From positions 1 through 8,811 of the forward strand of contig JALRDT010000074.1 in the NCBI GenBank assembly GCA_023262125.1: a DNA stretch of 8,811 nt, given 5' to 3'. The position numbers were made by a program, and so were the translations under genes. This stretch comes from Candidatus Nanopelagicaceae bacterium (GTDB taxonomy: Bacteria > Actinomycetota > Actinomycetes > Nanopelagicales > Nanopelagicaceae). The notes beneath the pieces were generated by a model. The model made no database searches and was not told the DNA's origin. It saw nothing but the letters and a program-made list of their open reading frames with translations. Positions 8,080 to 8,811 of the stretch are shown here, in pieces (the stretch's first letter is position 1; each line of letters starts with the position of its first letter).

Positions 8080-8697
8080 TTATGCTGAAGGAGTTGCTTC
8101 AGCTGCTGGAGCTGCTGCGCCTTCTGCTGGAGCTGCTGCTGCAACTGGCTCATCAACATGTGTTGAGCGCTCGCCAAGGTGAACCACTGTCATCTTTGGA
8201 TCGCTCACTAGTTTTGCTCCGGCTGGAAGTTCAACATCTGCAGCAGTCTTTGATTCGCCTGCCTTTAGACCTTCGATATCAACCTTTAACTCTGCTGGAA
8301 TATTTGTAGTTTCTACTTCAATTTCAACAGTGTTATGTACGTGCTCAAGAATTCCATCTGGATCATGCTTGCCGTATGTGTGAACTGGAACTGCAACAGT
8401 TACCTTCTCGCCACGACGAACAACTAATAGATCAACGTGTTCCAAAGTCTGCTTTAGTGGATCACGAACTACTGCTTTTGGAAGTGTAAGTTCGGTTTTA
8501 CCATCGACAACAATGTCCAGTAGAACGTTTGATGTCTTTAGCGCGTTTGTAAGTTCACGCACTGGAAGTGCAACGTGCTTTGGCTTCTCTCCGTGTCCGT
8601 AGATGACCGCTGGTACTAGACCATCACGTCTTGAACGACGTGAAGCACCCTTACCGAATTCGGTACGAACCACGCCATTGATTGTTACTTCTGCCAT
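8080..8697 (-). CDS. rplY: 50S ribosomal protein L25, long CTC/TL5 form
   Basis: L25 binds 5S rRNA in the large ribosomal subunit central protuberance; the long form is also called general stress protein Ctc in Bacillus. The 205-aa product has an N-terminal 5S-binding beta-barrel (about 1-95) with GKGASRRSRRDGLVPAVIYG (15-34) and the HVDLLVV strand (88-94). A C-terminal TL5 domain follows (about 98-175), with ELPAGAKLVSDPKMTVVHL near its end. The protein ends in an Ala/Pro/Glu-rich, probably disordered tail (184-205) encoded by a short direct repeat. The ATG has GAGG at 8706-8709 with an 8-nt spacer. The upstream gap to the preceding minus-strand stop is 37 bp and pth follows after 29 bp, so the gene is probably co-transcribed with its neighbours. 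The rplY-pth pair is common in Actinobacteria. Confidence 0.96.
   Translation of the reverse strand: MAEVTINGVVRTEFGKGASRRSRRDGLVPAVIYGHGEKPKHVALPVRELTNALKTSNVLLDIVVDGKTELTLPKAVVRDPLKQTLEHVDLLVVRRGEKVTVAVPVHTYGKHDPDGILEHVHNTVEIEVETTNIPAELKVDIEGLKAGESKTAADVELPAGAKLVSDPKMTVVHLGERSTHVDEPVAAAAPAEGAAAPAAEATPSA
8103..8139. repeat. Short direct repeat in the rplY tail
   Basis: The 16-mer CTGCTGGAGCTGCTGC occurs at 8103-8118 and again at 8124-8139, a period of 21 bp, or exactly seven codons. On the minus strand the two copies encode alternating Ala-rich heptads (AAAPAEG, AAAPAAE). Being in frame, gain or loss of a copy would only change the length of the L25 tail. Confidence 0.8.
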
Positions 8698-8734
8698 TTT
8701 TATTACCTCGCCTTGTTGTTGCGGCGCAGAGTAA

Positions 8735-8811
8735 TTAACGAATTTGAACTTCGTCGATTACGGTTTTTACACCCTCGCCGGAATGGTCAAAGGCTATAGG
8801 AATTAAGAGTG
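8735..8811 (-). CDS. C-terminal end of an unidentified gene (5' part beyond the window)
   Basis: On the minus strand the frame ending in TAA at 8735-8737 is open to the right edge and gives 24 residues: LLIPIAFDHSGE followed by GVKTVIDEVQIR. The other two minus frames are interrupted by stops close to the edge. The alternating hydrophobic pattern suggests terminal beta strands. The stop sits 37 bp upstream of rplY on the same strand, which fits an operon gene. In Mycobacterium the gene at this position is a lipoprotein (lpqT) with prs beyond it. This fragment does not resemble the Prs C-terminus, and I cannot assign it to LpqT. The fragment is too short for a functional call, and its reality rests on frame and context only. 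Confidence 0.5.
   Translation of the reverse strand, partial: LLIPIAFDHSGEGVKTVIDEVQIR

Noticed and set aside
8082..8309. 75-aa plus-strand open frame rich in Leu-Leu-Glu-Leu heptads
   Set aside because: It is the complement of the Ala-rich, repeat-encoded rplY tail and TL5 domain. The leucine pattern follows from GCAGC-type codons read antisense, and it overlaps a certain gene.
8735..8811. Prs (ribose-phosphate pyrophosphokinase) C-terminus
   Set aside because: Prs was expected from actinobacterial synteny, but the 24 visible residues do not resemble the Prs ending (SIAPLI... followed by GSV-type motif).
1..8811. CRISPR array, tRNA/rRNA, insertion sequence, prophage or toxin-antitoxin locus
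   Set aside because: No spaced repeats, cloverleaf-like segments, transposase motifs or additional small genes with ribosome-binding sites were found; known housekeeping genes fill nearly all of the window.

Overview
The window is a compact, ordinary housekeeping segment of a bacterial chromosome. It looks actinobacterial: a SurA-like lipoprotein gene lies between mfd and mazG, rplY sits next to pth, L25 is the long two-domain (CTC/TL5-type) form with an Ala-rich tail, and Pth and Ppc carry actinobacterial-style motifs. Base composition is AT-rich by eye (roughly 40% GC), intergenic gaps are mostly 10-40 bp, and the proteins are near minimal length. This combination fits a streamlined low-GC actinobacterium such as the freshwater acI group (Nanopelagicales). 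That placement is inference, because no rRNA or other marker is present.

Left part (1-4607, minus strand): mfd is followed by a 201-aa SurA-N-like lipoprotein gene and then mazG, which runs off the left edge. The gaps are 24 and 11 bp, so this is very probably one transcription unit. Mfd serves transcription-coupled repair and MazG hydrolyses non-canonical nucleotides. The lipoprotein's job is unknown, but its place between the two is a recurring actinobacterial arrangement.

Middle (4608-7467): a divergent intergenic region of about 145 bp separates mfd from ppc on the plus strand. It holds two overlapping inverted repeats, one able to form a 13-bp stem; this is the most structured non-coding DNA in the window. 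ppc is a full-length phosphoenolpyruvate carboxylase with all the expected catalytic motifs, supplying oxaloacetate.

Right part (7478-8811, minus strand): rplY (ribosomal protein L25) and pth (peptidyl-tRNA hydrolase) form a translation pair running convergently into ppc, with only 10 bp between the ppc and pth stop codons. Upstream of rplY, the last 24 codons of another minus-strand gene enter from the right edge; I do not recognise it.

No RNA gene, CRISPR array, insertion sequence, phage gene or sign of horizontal transfer was seen, and I found no convincing undescribed system. The items most worth checking are the intergenic palindromes, the conserved lipoprotein and the unidentified gene end at the right edge.
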